DNA of 64,000 nucleotides from Beijerinckiaceae bacterium. Its GTDB lineage: Bacteria > Pseudomonadota > Alphaproteobacteria > Rhizobiales > Beijerinckiaceae. The DNA is taken from NCBI GenBank assembly GCA_947456505.1, contig CANGTC010000003.1:1-64000 (forward strand). Reading direction: 5' to 3'. Every line of letters starts with the position of its first letter. Within the stretch, counting starts at the first letter, position 1. Below, in pieces: positions 36,440-44,796 of this stretch. The translations under genes were made by a program, and so were the position numbers. The notes beneath the pieces are model-generated. The model did not search any database and was not told the origin of the DNA. It saw only the letters and a program-made list of their open reading frames with translations.

Positions 36440-36700
36440 ATGACATTTCGTTCGTTGATCCTGTCAACCCTCCTGGGCCTATCGGTCCTTTCAGTGGAGG
36501 CTCTGGCCCAAAACGCCGGGCGCGGATGCGGGCATGGGCCCCAGAATAATTGCAACCCGAAATTATATCCGCGAGAACAACTCTCGGCGCCAGGCTGGTG
36601 CGAGTCTCATTTCATCATCAATAGCAAAGGGGAAAAACAGCACCAATGCCCCAAGCCATGGCCCAAAAAGGGCGAAAAGCAATCGGCGAAACAATCCTGA
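36440..36700 (+). CDS. Small Cys-rich exported protein, unknown function
   Basis: An 86-residue protein with a clear signal peptide (LILSTLLGLSVLSVEALAQN) and a short mature part holding four cysteines, including GRGCGHGPQNNC, and a Lys/Gln-rich tail (PKPWPKKGEKQSAKQS). AAGGAGA lies about 10 bases before the ATG. It is 33 bases behind the cyclopropane-synthase-like gene and probably belongs to the same unit. Not recognised; two disulfides in the periplasm are plausible. Confidence 0.65.
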   Translation: MTFRSLILSTLLGLSVLSVEALAQNAGRGCGHGPQNNCNPKLYPREQLSAPGWCESHFIINSKGEKQHQCPKPWPKKGEKQSAKQS

Positions 36701-36704
36701 CCGG

Positions 36705-37487
36705 TCAACCCCGCCCCGTCCCCTTGCCCACCAGCTTGAAGAACCAGGAATAGGGCAGCAACCGCAGGGTCTTCAGCAGCCAGACCATACGGCGGGGGAA
36801 AGCCACTTCGAAACGCTCTGACGCCAGACCGTCGCAGATACGCCGCGCGGCGTCATCCGCCTCAATCACGAAGGGCATGGGGAAATCGTTCTTGGCGGTC
36901 AGGGGCGTATGGACGAAGCCCGGGCAGATCACTTGCACGCCCACGCCTAGAGGCTCCAGCCCAAAGCGCAGGGACTCGCACATGGAAATGAGCGCCGCTT
37001 TGGAAGAACCGTAGGCGGCGGCACGGGGCAGGCCCACATAGCCCGCAACCGAAGATACAATCGCCACTTGCCCCTTGCCTCTGGCGATCATGCGCGGCAG
37101 CAAGGGCTCCAGCGAATTCAGCGTTCCAAAGAGATTGACCTCATAGGTCTGTCGGAAGGCGTCGCCCGCCCATTCACCGGCGTCATCGGGAAAGAAGGTG
37201 CCCACATTGAGAAACGCGAGAGCTATGGTCTGGCCGCTCGCCTCGATCTCGGCGACAACTTTCGCAAGGCCCTCACGATCCGTCACATCGCCGGGAAAGG
37301 GAATGAGGGTCAGTCCCTGGGTGGCGGCTTCGATGGAGAATCTGACGAGTTCATCGGCCCGGCGCGCTGTGACGGCGACCCGCCATCCCCTGCGCGCCAG
37401 CTCAAGCGCGACGGCGCGACCTATGCCGGAACTGGCGCCCGTCACCCAGGCGAGGCCATCGGACGGCGACGTGCGAGTCGTCTTCAT
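36705..37487 (-). CDS. Short-chain dehydrogenase/reductase (SDR)
   Basis: A 260-residue classical SDR. It shows the cofactor motif TGASSGIGRAVALELARRG, FLNVGTF in place of the NNAG motif, catalytic Ser in AIVSSVAGYVG, and the YxxxK pair in YGSSKAAL. A longer hydrophobic C-terminal tail (LKTLRLLPYSWFFKLVGKG) may associate with the membrane. It lies 33 bases downstream of the chrR-like gene on the same strand, so the two form an operon. SDRs recur in RpoE/ChrR-controlled lipid clusters. Confidence 0.9.
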   Translation of the reverse strand: MKTTRTSPSDGLAWVTGASSGIGRAVALELARRGWRVAVTARRADELVRFSIEAATQGLTLIPFPGDVTDREGLAKVVAEIEASGQTIALAFLNVGTFFPDDAGEWAGDAFRQTYEVNLFGTLNSLEPLLPRMIARGKGQVAIVSSVAGYVGLPRAAAYGSSKAALISMCESLRFGLEPLGVGVQVICPGFVHTPLTAKNDFPMPFVIEADDAARRICDGLASERFEVAFPRRMVWLLKTLRLLPYSWFFKLVGKGTGRG

Positions 37488-37520
37488 AGAGGCCTCCGGG
37501 AACGGGCCTGACGGGCGCTG

Positions 37521-38186
37521 TCAGTGCGTACGGCCGAAGAAGCGGTCCAGAATGCGGCCAACTGGACCAGTCAGCCGCAGAGGGGCGTCGGTCACGGCAA
37601 AGCAGATGCAATCCTCGCCGTCGCTGGTCATGGGCCGGTGGTCGAGATCGGCGTCAGCTATGGCGATGTCGCCACGACCATAACGTCCCGTGACATCGCT
37701 GAAGGCGCCCTGCAGCACGAGCGTGACCTCCGAACCCTCATGGGTATGAGAGGGAACGCGGCTGCCACCGGAAATCCAGAGAAGGGACGCCTCGCCACGA
37801 ATGCTCTCGCTGATCTTGTATTCCCGCACGCCGGGGATCTTCTTGCGCCACCTGAGGTCGCTGATTTCAGACCCCACAAGCCGCAATAGAGGCGCAGGCA
37901 AAACTGACTGGGGCGCCGGGGCGACGATGGGGCTGGCGCTGGCGAACACGGCAGCCAGCCGGGCGTCCCGGTCGCTCAGGGGGGCGGGCTCGACCCGCTC
38001 CACCTCGCCCGCCGCCAGATCCTCGAGAGCGGCGACAAAACGACGGTTCTTCGGATTCAGCAACAAATGGGAAGCCACGAGCGCGTGGGCCGGGCGATCA
38101 AGCGCGCCAACGCAATAGGCAGCGAGAAGGGCGTCGAGCGGCTTGGCGGGGTCTTGAAGACGGTCTTGCGTTGAAATAGCTGACAT
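37521..38186 (-). CDS. ChrR-like cupin protein with a degenerate anti-sigma zinc site
   Basis: A 221-residue homologue of ChrR, the zinc anti-sigma factor that holds RpoE (ECF11) until singlet oxygen appears. The N-terminal helical domain aligns with the ChrR anti-sigma domain, but of the zinc ligands only His40 remains (ASHLLLNPKNRRF); the cysteines of HX3CX2C are Asn44 and Asn47, and the N-terminal His is missing. The C-terminal cupin keeps its metal ligands His147, His149, Glu153 (HTHEGSEVTLVLQGAFSD) and His183 (DADLDHRP). No sigma gene is adjacent. It may be a regulator working without zinc, or a cupin sensor no longer acting as an anti-sigma factor. Confidence 0.85.
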   Translation of the reverse strand: MSAISTQDRLQDPAKPLDALLAAYCVGALDRPAHALVASHLLLNPKNRRFVAALEDLAAGEVERVEPAPLSDRDARLAAVFASASPIVAPAPQSVLPAPLLRLVGSEISDLRWRKKIPGVREYKISESIRGEASLLWISGGSRVPSHTHEGSEVTLVLQGAFSDVTGRYGRGDIAIADADLDHRPMTSDGEDCICFAVTDAPLRLTGPVGRILDRFFGRTH

Positions 38187-38225
38187 TTATTGCTCTTGGC
38201 GGCTCAGGAGAGACGAAAGCATTCG

Positions 38226-38254
38226 AGTTACGCACGATTCTCCAGTTCGGATCA
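38226..38254 (-). promoter_or_regulatory. Candidate ECF11 (RpoE/ChrR-type) promoter of the chrR-like gene
   Basis: Read on the - strand: TGATCC (38254-38249), exactly 18 bases, TAACT (38230-38226), then 39 bases to the ATG. The -35 box and spacer match the Rhodobacter RpoE consensus TGATCC-N18-TAAGA and the -10 begins with TAA. Confidence 0.65.
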
Positions 38255-38266
38255 CCCATCATCCCC

Positions 38267-38276
38267 GAACATGTTC
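38267..38276. repeat. Short palindrome upstream of the chrR-like promoter
   Basis: GAAC-AT-GTTC, a perfect 10-bp palindrome 13 bases upstream of the -35 box, in the divergent region shared with cysK. A possible operator; no further support. Confidence 0.3.
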
Positions 38277-38362
38277 AAAAAGGCCAGACCACATCAAACG
38301 CGGCAGCCTTGCGAATTGGCGACCTGCCCCCTAATTTGCATGTGAAATGCGAAAGGCGTCAC

Positions 38363-39394
38363 ATGTCCAATCATAAAGACGTCATCGGGGCCATTGGAAG
38401 CACCCCGATGATCAAACTTCGCCGCGCTTCGGAGGAAACTGGCTGCACCATTCTGGGCAAGGCCGAGTTCATGAACCCCGGCGGCTCCGTGAAAGATCGC
38501 GCCGCCCTCGCCATCGTCCGGGACGCCGTGGCCAGCGGCAAGCTCAAGCCGGGCGGGATGATCGTCGAGGGGACGGCGGGCAATACCGGCATCGGCCTGG
38601 CGTTGGTGGCCAACGCCATGGGCTTTCGCACGGTGATCGTCATCCCGGACACCCAGTCCCAGGAAAAGAAGGACATGCTACGGTTGCAGGGCGCCGAGCT
38701 CATCGAAGTCCCGGCTGTGCCCTATTCCAACCCCAACAACTACGTGAAGCTCTCCGGGCGCCTCGCCGAGCGGCTGGCGCGGGAATGTCCCGAGGGCGCG
38801 ATCTGGGCGAACCAGTTTGACAATGTGGCCAATCGCGCAGGCCATCAGGCCACAACCGGGCCGGAAATCTGGGAACAGACGGGCGGCCAGATCGACGGCT
38901 TCACCTGCGCAGTGGGAACTGGCGGGACCCTGGCGGGTGTGGGCATGGCGCTCAAGGCGAGAAATCCGGCCGTCAAGATTGCGATCTCCGACCCCATGGG
39001 AGCGGCGCTCTACGCCTGGTATTCGCGCGGCGAACTCAAGGCCGAAGGCTCCTCGATCACCGAGGGCATAGGTCAGGGCCGCGTCACGGCCAATCTGGTG
39101 GATGCCCCCATCGACATGGCCTTCCAGATCACCGATGAGGAGGCCCTGCCCATCGTTTTCGATCTGGCGGAGCATGAAGGCCTGCTGCTGGGCGGTTCCT
39201 CGGGGGTCAATGTGGCTGGAGCCATCCGCCTCGCCAAGGCGTTGGGCCCGGGGCACACCATTGCGACGATCCTGTGCGACTCGGGCGCTCGCTACGCCTC
39301 CAAGCTCTACAATCCCGAGTTCCTGGCCTCGAAGAACCTGCCCGCGCCCCGTTGGCTTTTGCGGAAGCCCACGATAAAGCCTGACTTCATATAA
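38363..39394 (+). CDS. cysK: Cysteine synthase (O-acetylserine sulfhydrylase)
   Basis: A 343-residue PLP-dependent enzyme that makes cysteine from O-acetylserine and sulfide. The PLP lysine lies in FMNPGGSVKDRAALAIV, the phosphate/substrate loop in VEGTAGNTGIGLALVANAMG and the serine-rich PLP-phosphate loop near TCAVGTGGTLAGVGMALKAR. Near the end, HEGLLLGGSSGVNVAGAIRL is also typical. The ATG at 38363 follows AAAGG. It lies 5 bases before the sulfurtransferase gene, forming a sulfur-metabolism pair. CysK versus CysM cannot be fully settled. Confidence 0.92.
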   Translation: MSNHKDVIGAIGSTPMIKLRRASEETGCTILGKAEFMNPGGSVKDRAALAIVRDAVASGKLKPGGMIVEGTAGNTGIGLALVANAMGFRTVIVIPDTQSQEKKDMLRLQGAELIEVPAVPYSNPNNYVKLSGRLAERLARECPEGAIWANQFDNVANRAGHQATTGPEIWEQTGGQIDGFTCAVGTGGTLAGVGMALKARNPAVKIAISDPMGAALYAWYSRGELKAEGSSITEGIGQGRVTANLVDAPIDMAFQITDEEALPIVFDLAEHEGLLLGGSSGVNVAGAIRLAKALGPGHTIATILCDSGARYASKLYNPEFLASKNLPAPRWLLRKPTIKPDFI

Positions 39395-39399
39395 ATCAA

Positions 39400-40263
39400 A
39401 TGGATACGCAAATGAGCTTAGATAACGGTTACGGACTTCTCGTTTCGACGGACTGGCTCCTCGCCCATCTGTCCGACCCTGATCTCGTGGTGATCGACGC
39501 CTCCTGGCACATGCCGGCCACGAACCGGGATGGACGGCGAGAGTTTCTCGCGGGCCATATTCCCGGCGCCGCCTTTTTCGATCTGGATGCGGTGAGCGAC
39601 CACACGAGCCCCCTGCCCCATATGCTGCCTACGCCGGAGGATTTCGCCAGCGCCATGGGCGCCCTTGGCGTGAGCAATGACAAGCGGGTGGTGGTCTATG
39701 ATGGGGCCGGCCTGTTTTCGGCGCCGCGCCTCTGGTGGATGCTGCGCATCTTCGGCCACGAGCATGTCGCGATCCTCGATGGAGGGCTGCCGAAATGGGT
39801 GGCGGAGGGCCGCCCCCTCGATACAGGAGAGGCTCATCCTGCGGAGCGCGTCTTCACGCCTCATTTCAACGCCGCCGCCGTGGCGGATGTGGCGCAGGTG
39901 CGCCATGCGCTTGACAGCGGCTCCGCCGCAGTGCTCGACGCCCGGGCGGCCCCGCGCTTTCTCGGTCAGGCTCCAGAACCCCGCCCAGGGCTCGCCAGCG
40001 GCCATATGCCCGGCGCTCTGAATCTGCCCATGACCGATCTGATCGCCGACGGCCGCCTCAAAGAGCCCGCGGCCCTTGAGGCGGCGCTGGGCTCCCTTGG
40101 CGTCAGCGCGGACAAGCCCGTGATCACCTCCTGCGGTTCTGGCGTCTCCGCAGCGGTCATCACCCTGGCTCTTGCGAGGCTCGGGCGCCCCATGGGCCGC
40201 CTTTACGACGGGTCCTGGACCGAATGGGGCGGACGCCCAGACCTGCCGGTCGCCACCGGCTGA
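39400..40263 (+). CDS. sseA: 3-mercaptopyruvate sulfurtransferase (two rhodanese domains)
   Basis: A 287-residue protein with tandem rhodanese domains (about 15-135 and 165-280). The active-site loop of the second domain is CGSGVSA (ITSCGSGVSAAVITLALARL), the signature of mercaptopyruvate rather than thiosulfate sulfurtransferases; the first domain has Asp-Gly-Ala-Gly (VVYDGAGLFSAPRLWWMLRI) and is non-catalytic. It moves sulfur from 3-mercaptopyruvate to thiols or cyanide. It is coupled to cysK and ends at a strong terminator. A second in-frame ATG lies at 39412. Confidence 0.92.
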   Translation: MDTQMSLDNGYGLLVSTDWLLAHLSDPDLVVIDASWHMPATNRDGRREFLAGHIPGAAFFDLDAVSDHTSPLPHMLPTPEDFASAMGALGVSNDKRVVVYDGAGLFSAPRLWWMLRIFGHEHVAILDGGLPKWVAEGRPLDTGEAHPAERVFTPHFNAAAVADVAQVRHALDSGSAAVLDARAAPRFLGQAPEPRPGLASGHMPGALNLPMTDLIADGRLKEPAALEAALGSLGVSADKPVITSCGSGVSAAVITLALARLGRPMGRLYDGSWTEWGGRPDLPVATG

Positions 40264-40298
40264 GCCTTCTGGCGACTTCACCTTTCGTAATTCTCTGC

Positions 40299-40331
40299 AA
40301 GGCCGGGCAACCACTGCCCGGCCTTCTTCGT
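40299..40331 (+). terminator. Rho-independent terminator after the sulfurtransferase gene
   Basis: A perfect 11-bp stem (AAGGCCGGGCA / TGCCCGGCCTT) with loop ACCAC and a pyrimidine-rich tail, 36 bases after the stop. Confidence 0.85.
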
Positions 40332-40458
40332 TGCTGAACACATGCGGGGCCGGTCAGGAGTCCGGGCAGCCTCAGCGCACCCGCGACCTCGACGCCCTCT
40401 CCCGCTGCCGGGATGGCGCCTTCACCCAGGCAGCGAAGGGCAGACAAGGAGCAGAGCA

Positions 40459-40836
40459 ATGTGCGACTACTCATTGGAAATGTACGGCTCCCGCCCGGCG
40501 CGGGAATCCGAACGCTACGAAACGGTCCGCTTCCCGTCCGGCAGCATAGGACTCGCTTCGCCCGGGGACTGCGGCACGGCGGTCTGCGTCCAGTACGACA
40601 CCCGCCTGAGGCTGGAGAACATCCCGCTCCATCTTCAGGCCAGCCTCAGGGTCAAGGCTGCCGAGGAGGTCACCTTCGTCCGGCTCGACCATGGCGCCTA
40701 CCGGGACGGGGTTCGTTTCAGCAATGGCAAGGACGTCTCCATTCAACAACTCAACTGCGGGGTGACTGCGGTGGTGGTGCAGATGCTGGAGCAGGCGCCG
40801 GAGGTGGCGGCCATCAAGACTTTCGAGCGGGCCTGA
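40459..40836 (+). CDS. Conserved small protein of unknown function
   Basis: A 125-residue protein starting MCDYSLEMYGSRPARESERY, with the later segments RFPSGSIGLASPGDCGTAVC and RFSNGKDVSIQQLNCGVTAV. AAGGAG sits upstream of the ATG at 40459; the frame is open to 40342 but the extra residues look non-coding. I recall similar proteins starting MCDYSLE in other Hyphomicrobiales but know of no function. No signal peptide or membrane span. It stands between two terminators as its own unit. Confidence 0.75.
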   Translation: MCDYSLEMYGSRPARESERYETVRFPSGSIGLASPGDCGTAVCVQYDTRLRLENIPLHLQASLRVKAAEEVTFVRLDHGAYRDGVRFSNGKDVSIQQLNCGVTAVVVQMLEQAPEVAAIKTFERA

Positions 40837-40873
40837 CGCCTCCTCAAGGACCAGAACTTCCGTCCAAAGACAT

Positions 40874-40906
40874 CCAGCCGTCCGCAGCCTGCGGGCGGCT
40901 GGTTTG
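40874..40906 (+). terminator. Rho-independent terminator after the small conserved gene
   Basis: A 13-bp stem (CCAGCCGTCCGCA / TGCGGGCGGCTGG, one G-U pair) with loop GCC, followed by TTTG, 37 bases after the stop. Confidence 0.8.
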
Positions 40907-40982
40907 CTGAAAAAGGAGCGCTCAAGCCCGTTTTCGATCAATCTGATCGCGAAAAGCGCCTCTCCTTGAGCTGAATTCTGTT

Positions 40983-40998
40983 GAATTTGCGCAAATTC
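40983..40998. promoter_or_regulatory. 16-bp perfect palindrome upstream of glnB
   Basis: GAATTTGC-GCAAATTC lies 136 bases before the glnB start, flanked by a second wider pair of CTGAATT / AATTCAG arms (from about 40970). It is well placed for a regulator of glnBA. It does not match the NtrC consensus I know, and no good sigma-54 -24/-12 pair was found near it. Confidence 0.5.
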
Positions 40999-41076
40999 AG
41001 GTCAAAACTTCCTGAAATGGCGAAAATCTCCGTGGCGGTTTGGCGCGGCGGATGTTATCAGCCAGCGGTTTCCTGA

Positions 41077-41472
<396 letters not shown>

Positions 41473-41531
41473 CGATCCTGCTCCGCCCTTCTCCATCAAT
41501 TCAACCCATAAGATCAACGAGAGGCTATGAC

Positions 41532-42941
41532 ATGAAGACGGCCAAGGACGTCCTGAAGGCGATCAAGGACAACGACGTGAAATACGTCGATCTCCGCTTC
41601 ACAGACCCGCGTGGCAAGTGGCAGCACGTCACCTTCGACGTCTCCCTCGTCGACGAGGAAATGTTCTCCGAAGGCACGATGTTCGATGGATCGTCCATCG
41701 CCGGCTGGAAGGCGATCAACGAGTCCGACATGACCCTCATGCCCGACCCGACCTCGGCTTGCATGGACCCCTTCTTCGCGGCGTCCACCATGGTCATCAC
41801 CTGCGACATCCTTGAGCCCTCGACCGGCGAGCCCTATGGCCGCGATCCCCGCTCGATCGCCAAGAAGGCGGAAGCCTATCTGAAGTCCACCGGCATCGGC
41901 GACACCTGCTTCTTCGGCCCCGAGGCCGAGTTCTTCGTGTTCGACGACGTGCGCTTCAAGGCCGATCCCTACAACACGGGCTTCATGCTCGATTCCGCGG
42001 AACTGCCCTCCAACATGGACACGCAGTATGAAGGCGGCAATCTGGGCCATCGCGTGCGCACCAAGGGCGGCTATTTCCCGGTTCCCCCGGTCGACTCCGC
42101 CCAGGACATGCGCGGCGAAATGCTCTCTTCCATGGCCTCGATGGGCGCCGTGGTCGAGAAGCACCACCACGAGGTGGCCTCCGCTCAGCATGAACTCGGC
42201 CTCAAGTTCGGCACGCTGACCACCATGGCCGACCACATGCAGATCTATAAGTACTGCATCCATCAGGTCGCCCAGAGCTACGGCAAGTCCGCGACCTTCA
42301 TGCCCAAGCCCATCTTCGGCGACAATGGGTCGGGCATGCATGTCCACCAGTCCATCTGGAAGGGCGGCAAGCCTATGATGGCCGGCAACAAATACGCCGA
42401 CCTGTCGCAGGATTGCCTCTACTACATCGGCGGCATCATCAAGCACGCCAAGGCGCTGAACGCCTTCACCAATCCCTCGACCAACTCTTACAAGCGTCTG
42501 GTCCCGGGCTATGAGGCCCCGGTGTTGCTGGCCTATTCCGCCCGCAACCGCTCGGCCTCCTGCCGTATTCCGTGGACGAACAACCCGAAGGCCAAGCGCG
42601 TCGAAGTTCGCTTCCCCGATCCGACAGCCAACCCCTACCTCGCCTTCGCGGCCATGCTGATGGCAGGTCTCGACGGCATCCAGAACAAGATCGATCCGGG
42701 CGCGGCCATGGACAAGGATCTCTATGATCTCCCCCCCAAGGAGCTCAAGAAAATCCCGACCGTTTGCGGCTCACTGCGCGAGGCCCTGTCGGGCCTCGAC
42801 AAGGATCGCTCGTTCCTCAAGGCGGGCGGCGTGTTCAACGACGACTTCATCGACAGCTTCATCGAGCTGAAGATGCAGGATGTCATGCGTTTCGAAATGA
42901 CGCCCCATCCCGTCGAGTTCGACATGTACTATTCCTGCTAG
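41532..42941 (+). CDS. glnA: Glutamine synthetase type I
   Basis: A 469-residue dodecameric enzyme that makes glutamine from glutamate, ammonia and ATP. Motifs: [18 protein letters not shown] (latch/N-terminal), [14 protein letters not shown] (metal-binding Glu), [17 protein letters not shown] and [10 protein letters not shown]. The adenylylation site Tyr398 (Tyr397 without the first Met) lies in DKDLYDLPP, so activity is expected to be tuned by GlnE together with the neighbouring P-II protein. GAGAGG precedes the ATG. Confidence 0.97.
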   Translation: MKTAKDVLKAIKDNDVKYVDLRFTDPRGKWQHVTFDVSLVDEEMFSEGTMFDGSSIAGWKAINESDMTLMPDPTSACMDPFFAASTMVITCDILEPSTGEPYGRDPRSIAKKAEAYLKSTGIGDTCFFGPEAEFFVFDDVRFKADPYNTGFMLDSAELPSNMDTQYEGGNLGHRVRTKGGYFPVPPVDSAQDMRGEMLSSMASMGAVVEKHHHEVASAQHELGLKFGTLTTMADHMQIYKYCIHQVAQSYGKSATFMPKPIFGDNGSGMHVHQSIWKGGKPMMAGNKYADLSQDCLYYIGGIIKHAKALNAFTNPSTNSYKRLVPGYEAPVLLAYSARNRSASCRIPWTNNPKAKRVEVRFPDPTANPYLAFAAMLMAGLDGIQNKIDPGAAMDKDLYDLPPKELKKIPTVCGSLREALSGLDKDRSFLKAGGVFNDDFIDSFIELKMQDVMRFEMTPHPVEFDMYYSC

Positions 42942-43248
42942 GCAGCGCCATGGGGAGGCGCCGCGCCTCCGTTTTGGTCTGCAGCACTCAAATCCGGGCG
43001 CGTGAGCGTCCGGATTTTTCTTTGCGCAGCGCTTTAACAATCTCCCCCAGAAATCTGATCACCAATGACCTTTCCGGATCTCGCTGACACAAACCGCGAT
43101 GATATCCCCTGCGATATTGCCTCTGATGCGATTATAGGCGCTGGCGCCCATCATCGAAGCTTGACGCCATGTGGCCTGAGGCGTGACTTTAGGTACTGTT
43201 TGATGGGCCGCAGCTCGGCCCGAAAAGTGTCCAGGGGCGTCAGATTCC
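42942..43248. other. 307-base intergenic region between glnA and the nucleoside ABC operon
   Basis: Holds the glnA terminator (42990-43019). The remaining roughly 230 bases lead into the ABC importer and show no gene; a weak TTGACG box at about 43162 has no convincing -10 partner. I saw no purine-riboswitch-like fold, but could not test this properly by eye. Confidence 0.5.
42990..43019 (+). terminator. Rho-independent terminator of glnBA
   Basis: AAATCCGG / CCGGATTT arms with an inner CGC / GCG pairing around GTGA, followed by TTTTT, 48 bases after the glnA stop. Confidence 0.85.
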
Positions 43249-44796
43249 ATGATCAGTGAGCAGGAGACGCAAGCAGCGCCGCTGCTTTCACTGCGCGGAA
43301 TCGTCAAGCGGTTCGGCTCCTTCACGGCCAATGATGACATCAGCCTCGATATTCTGGCGGGCGAGGCCCATGGCCTCATTGGAGAGAATGGGGCGGGCAA
43401 GTCCACCCTCGTGAAGATCATCTATGGCCTGCTGGAGCCGACCGCTGGCGTCATCGCCTTCCGGGGCCAATCGGTGCGGCTGCGCGGGCCCCAGGACGCA
43501 CGGGCGCTGGGCGCGGGCATGGTGTTCCAGCATTTCTCCCTGTTCGACAATCTGACCGTAGCCGAGAACATCGCTCTCGTGCTGCCCCGCGCAACGCCCC
43601 TCTCGGGCCTGCGCGAGAGAATTCACGAGGTCGCCGCGCGGTACAACGTGCCTCTGGAGCCGGACCGGGAGGTCTGGACGCTGTCCGCGGGCGAGCGCCA
43701 GCGCATCGAGATCGCCCGCTGTCTTCTGCAAGATCCGAAACTGATCATTCTGGACGAGCCGACCTCGGTGCTGACGCCGCAGGAAGCCACGGGTCTTTTC
43801 GAGACCCTGGAGCGGTTGAAGGCGGAAGGCCGCGCGCTTCTCTACATCTCGCACAAGCTGGAAGAAGTGCGCCGGCTCTGCGACCGCGCGACAATCCTGC
43901 GGCTGGGCCGCAAGGTCGGCAGCTGCGATCCAAAACAAGAGAGCGCACGCGCCCTCGCCGCTCTCATGGTCGGCTCCGCCATCAGCGACATTCAGGCGCC
44001 CGCAGCCCGAGCGCTCGGCCCGGAACGGCTCTCCATCAAAGGCCTCAGCGCGCCGTCGGAAGAAATCCACGGCGTCGATCTGAAGGAACTTTCCATCGCC
44101 GTGCGCGGCGGCGAGGTTGTGGGGATCGCGGGCGTCGCGGGCAATGGGCAGTCGGAGTTCTTCGCGGCCCTTTCGGGCGAAACAACTGCGCGCGAGCCTG
44201 ACGCCATTATGCTGGATGGCGCTCCCGCAGGCGCCCGAAACGTGAATGAACGCCGCAAGCTCGGCGCCGCCTTTGTGCCTGAGGAGCGCAACGGCCATGG
44301 CGCGGCGGGGGATTTTTCCCTGACCGAAAACTTCATCCTCTCGCGCCATGCGACCGGGGACCTGACAGCTCGTGGCCTGATCGATTTCGAAAAGGCCCGC
44401 GCCCTCGCCCAGACCGTCATCAAGACCTTCGACGTTCGCAAGGCCGGACCAGACCCCGCCGCGCGCACCCTCTCGGGCGGCAATCTGCAGAAATTCGTCG
44501 TTGGCCGGGAGATCCTCAGCGAGCCTGGCGTTCTCGTCATAAACCAGCCGACCTGGGGCGTGGATGCGGCGGCTGCGGCCACCATTCGCCAAGCCCTTCT
44601 GGATCTGGCGGCGCGAGGCGCGGCGGTGCTGCTGATCAGTCAGGATCTCGACGAGCTCTTCGAAATTTGCGACCGCATCGCCGTCATGCGCGAAGGTCGT
44701 TTGTCGGCGGCGCTGGAGACAAGCGACCTCACCCGCGAAGACATAGGGCTTCTGATGGCGGGCGTTGCGCCCGGGGACAGCGCCCATGCGCATTGA
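43249..44796 (+). CDS. ABC transporter ATP-binding protein, tandem domains (nucleoside/BMP type)
   Basis: A 515-residue protein with two ABC domains. The first is complete: Walker A GENGAGKST, signature LSAGERQRIEIARCLL and Walker B LIILDEPTSVL. The second (from about 260) has a degenerate Walker A (GVAGNGQSEFF) but a good signature (LSGGNLQKFVVGREI), the usual pattern in sugar/nucleoside importers of the RbsA/YufO type. It is the first gene of a four-gene importer, overlapping the next gene by 11 bases. Confidence 0.93.
   Translation: MISEQETQAAPLLSLRGIVKRFGSFTANDDISLDILAGEAHGLIGENGAGKSTLVKIIYGLLEPTAGVIAFRGQSVRLRGPQDARALGAGMVFQHFSLFDNLTVAENIALVLPRATPLSGLRERIHEVAARYNVPLEPDREVWTLSAGERQRIEIARCLLQDPKLIILDEPTSVLTPQEATGLFETLERLKAEGRALLYISHKLEEVRRLCDRATILRLGRKVGSCDPKQESARALAALMVGSAISDIQAPAARALGPERLSIKGLSAPSEEIHGVDLKELSIAVRGGEVVGIAGVAGNGQSEFFAALSGETTAREPDAIMLDGAPAGARNVNERRKLGAAFVPEERNGHGAAGDFSLTENFILSRHATGDLTARGLIDFEKARALAQTVIKTFDVRKAGPDPAARTLSGGNLQKFVVGREILSEPGVLVINQPTWGVDAAAAATIRQALLDLAARGAAVLLISQDLDELFEICDRIAVMREGRLSAALETSDLTREDIGLLMAGVAPGDSAHAH

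Noticed and set aside
41035..41060. A sigma-54 promoter before glnB
   Set aside because: TTGGCGCGGCGGATGTTA has the -24 GG but GT instead of GC at the -12 position, so it is too weak to call.
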